This document shows positions 63,821 to 64,000 of a DNA stretch of 64,000 bases, piece by piece. A program made the translations under genes and the position numbers. The stretch covers positions 1 through 64,000 of the forward strand of contig CALXNS010000007.1 in the NCBI GenBank assembly GCA_944389815.1. The letters run 5' to 3'. The DNA is from an uncultured Victivallis sp. (GTDB lineage Bacteria > Verrucomicrobiota > Lentisphaeria > Victivallales > Victivallaceae). Within the stretch, counting starts at the first letter, position 1, and each line of letters opens with the position of its first letter. The notes below the pieces were generated by a model. It did not search any database and was not told the origin of the DNA. It saw only the letters and a program-made list of their open reading frames with translations.

Positions 63821-64000
63821 ACATAATTGACAAGATTCGCAGTGAACAGGTTCGTCCGGAGCGGCACGAGTTCAACGTCGGCGACACGATTCGCATCTAT
63901 GTGAAGATCGTCGAAGGCGACACGGAACGTATTCAGCAGTTCCAGGGGACGGTCATTGCGCGGCACGGCAAGGACATCGAAGAGACGTTCACGGTTCGCC
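63817..64000 (+). CDS. rplS: 50S ribosomal protein L19 (partial, runs off the window)
   Basis: 61 visible residues (MNIIDKIRSEQVRPERHEFNVGDTIRIYVKIVEG and QQFQGTVIARHG) match the start of L19. It overlaps trmD by four bases and continues beyond position 64000. Confidence 0.94.
   Translation, partial: MNIIDKIRSEQVRPERHEFNVGDTIRIYVKIVEGDTERIQQFQGTVIARHGKDIEETFTVR

Noticed and set aside
1-64000. CRISPR arrays, rRNA genes or a complete IS
   Set aside because: No regularly spaced direct repeats, no rRNA signature and no intact transposase were found.

Overview
The window reads as a chromosomal segment of a Lentisphaerota (Victivallales-like) bacterium. The pointers are several short prepilin-like proteins with a C-terminal H-x9-DG motif, lying next to LacI regulators and large secreted glycoside hydrolases, two DUF4091 (GH123-like) proteins, an RHS/YD-repeat protein and a sigma-factor/Ser-Thr-kinase locus. 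No rRNA, CRISPR array or intact insertion sequence was seen. The taxonomic call rests on gene content only.

Layout. 0.1-11.7 kb (+): a glycan-use cluster with one pseudopilin-like protein, two secreted DUF4091 proteins, a cytoplasmic GH5-like enzyme, a sodium:solute symporter and a sialidase-like protein with four Asp-boxes behind its own extended -10 promoter. 11.8-14.2 kb (-): a MarR/MATE pair with a perfect inverted repeat over its promoter, and a small decapeptide-repeat protein. 14.9-18.5 kb (+): sigma factor, ZAS-type zinc protein, transmembrane Ser/Thr kinase and lipoprotein. 18.5-25.6 kb (-): a tightly overlapping seven-gene oxidoreductase operon with an MFS transporter, divergent from a LacI regulator (25.8 kb).

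27-38.4 kb is an accessory stretch, locally AT-rich. It has an RHS-core protein whose signal peptide is out of frame, a frame-broken small gene, a possible immunity-like gene, two tandem esterase-like proteins coupled to a frame-broken O-antigen-ligase-like gene, a decayed transposase fragment, and a run of small membrane proteins bracketed by two paralogous zinc-ribbon proteins. tRNA-Thr(CGT) follows at 38.6 kb.

38.7-64 kb is mostly housekeeping: NSS transporter, PaaI thioesterase, UDP-sugar pyrophosphorylase, ftsW-murG-prmC, then a second glycan locus (LacI, two pseudopilin-like proteins, a two-lectin-domain hydrolase), murJ, pdxJ, hisD-panC, ilvE, a Pal-like lipoprotein, the SAM-cycle trio metK / adenosine-kinase-like / ahcY, and rpsP-khpA-trmD-rplS. 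The last operon lacks rimM, which usually sits before trmD.

The most distinctive points are the frameshift cluster at 27-34 kb, a promoter-plus-terminator unit upstream of the RHS gene that could be a small RNA or attenuator, an SDR-family protein that has lost its Tyr/Lys catalytic pair, the MarR operator, the paired zinc-ribbon membrane modules, and the decapeptide-repeat protein.
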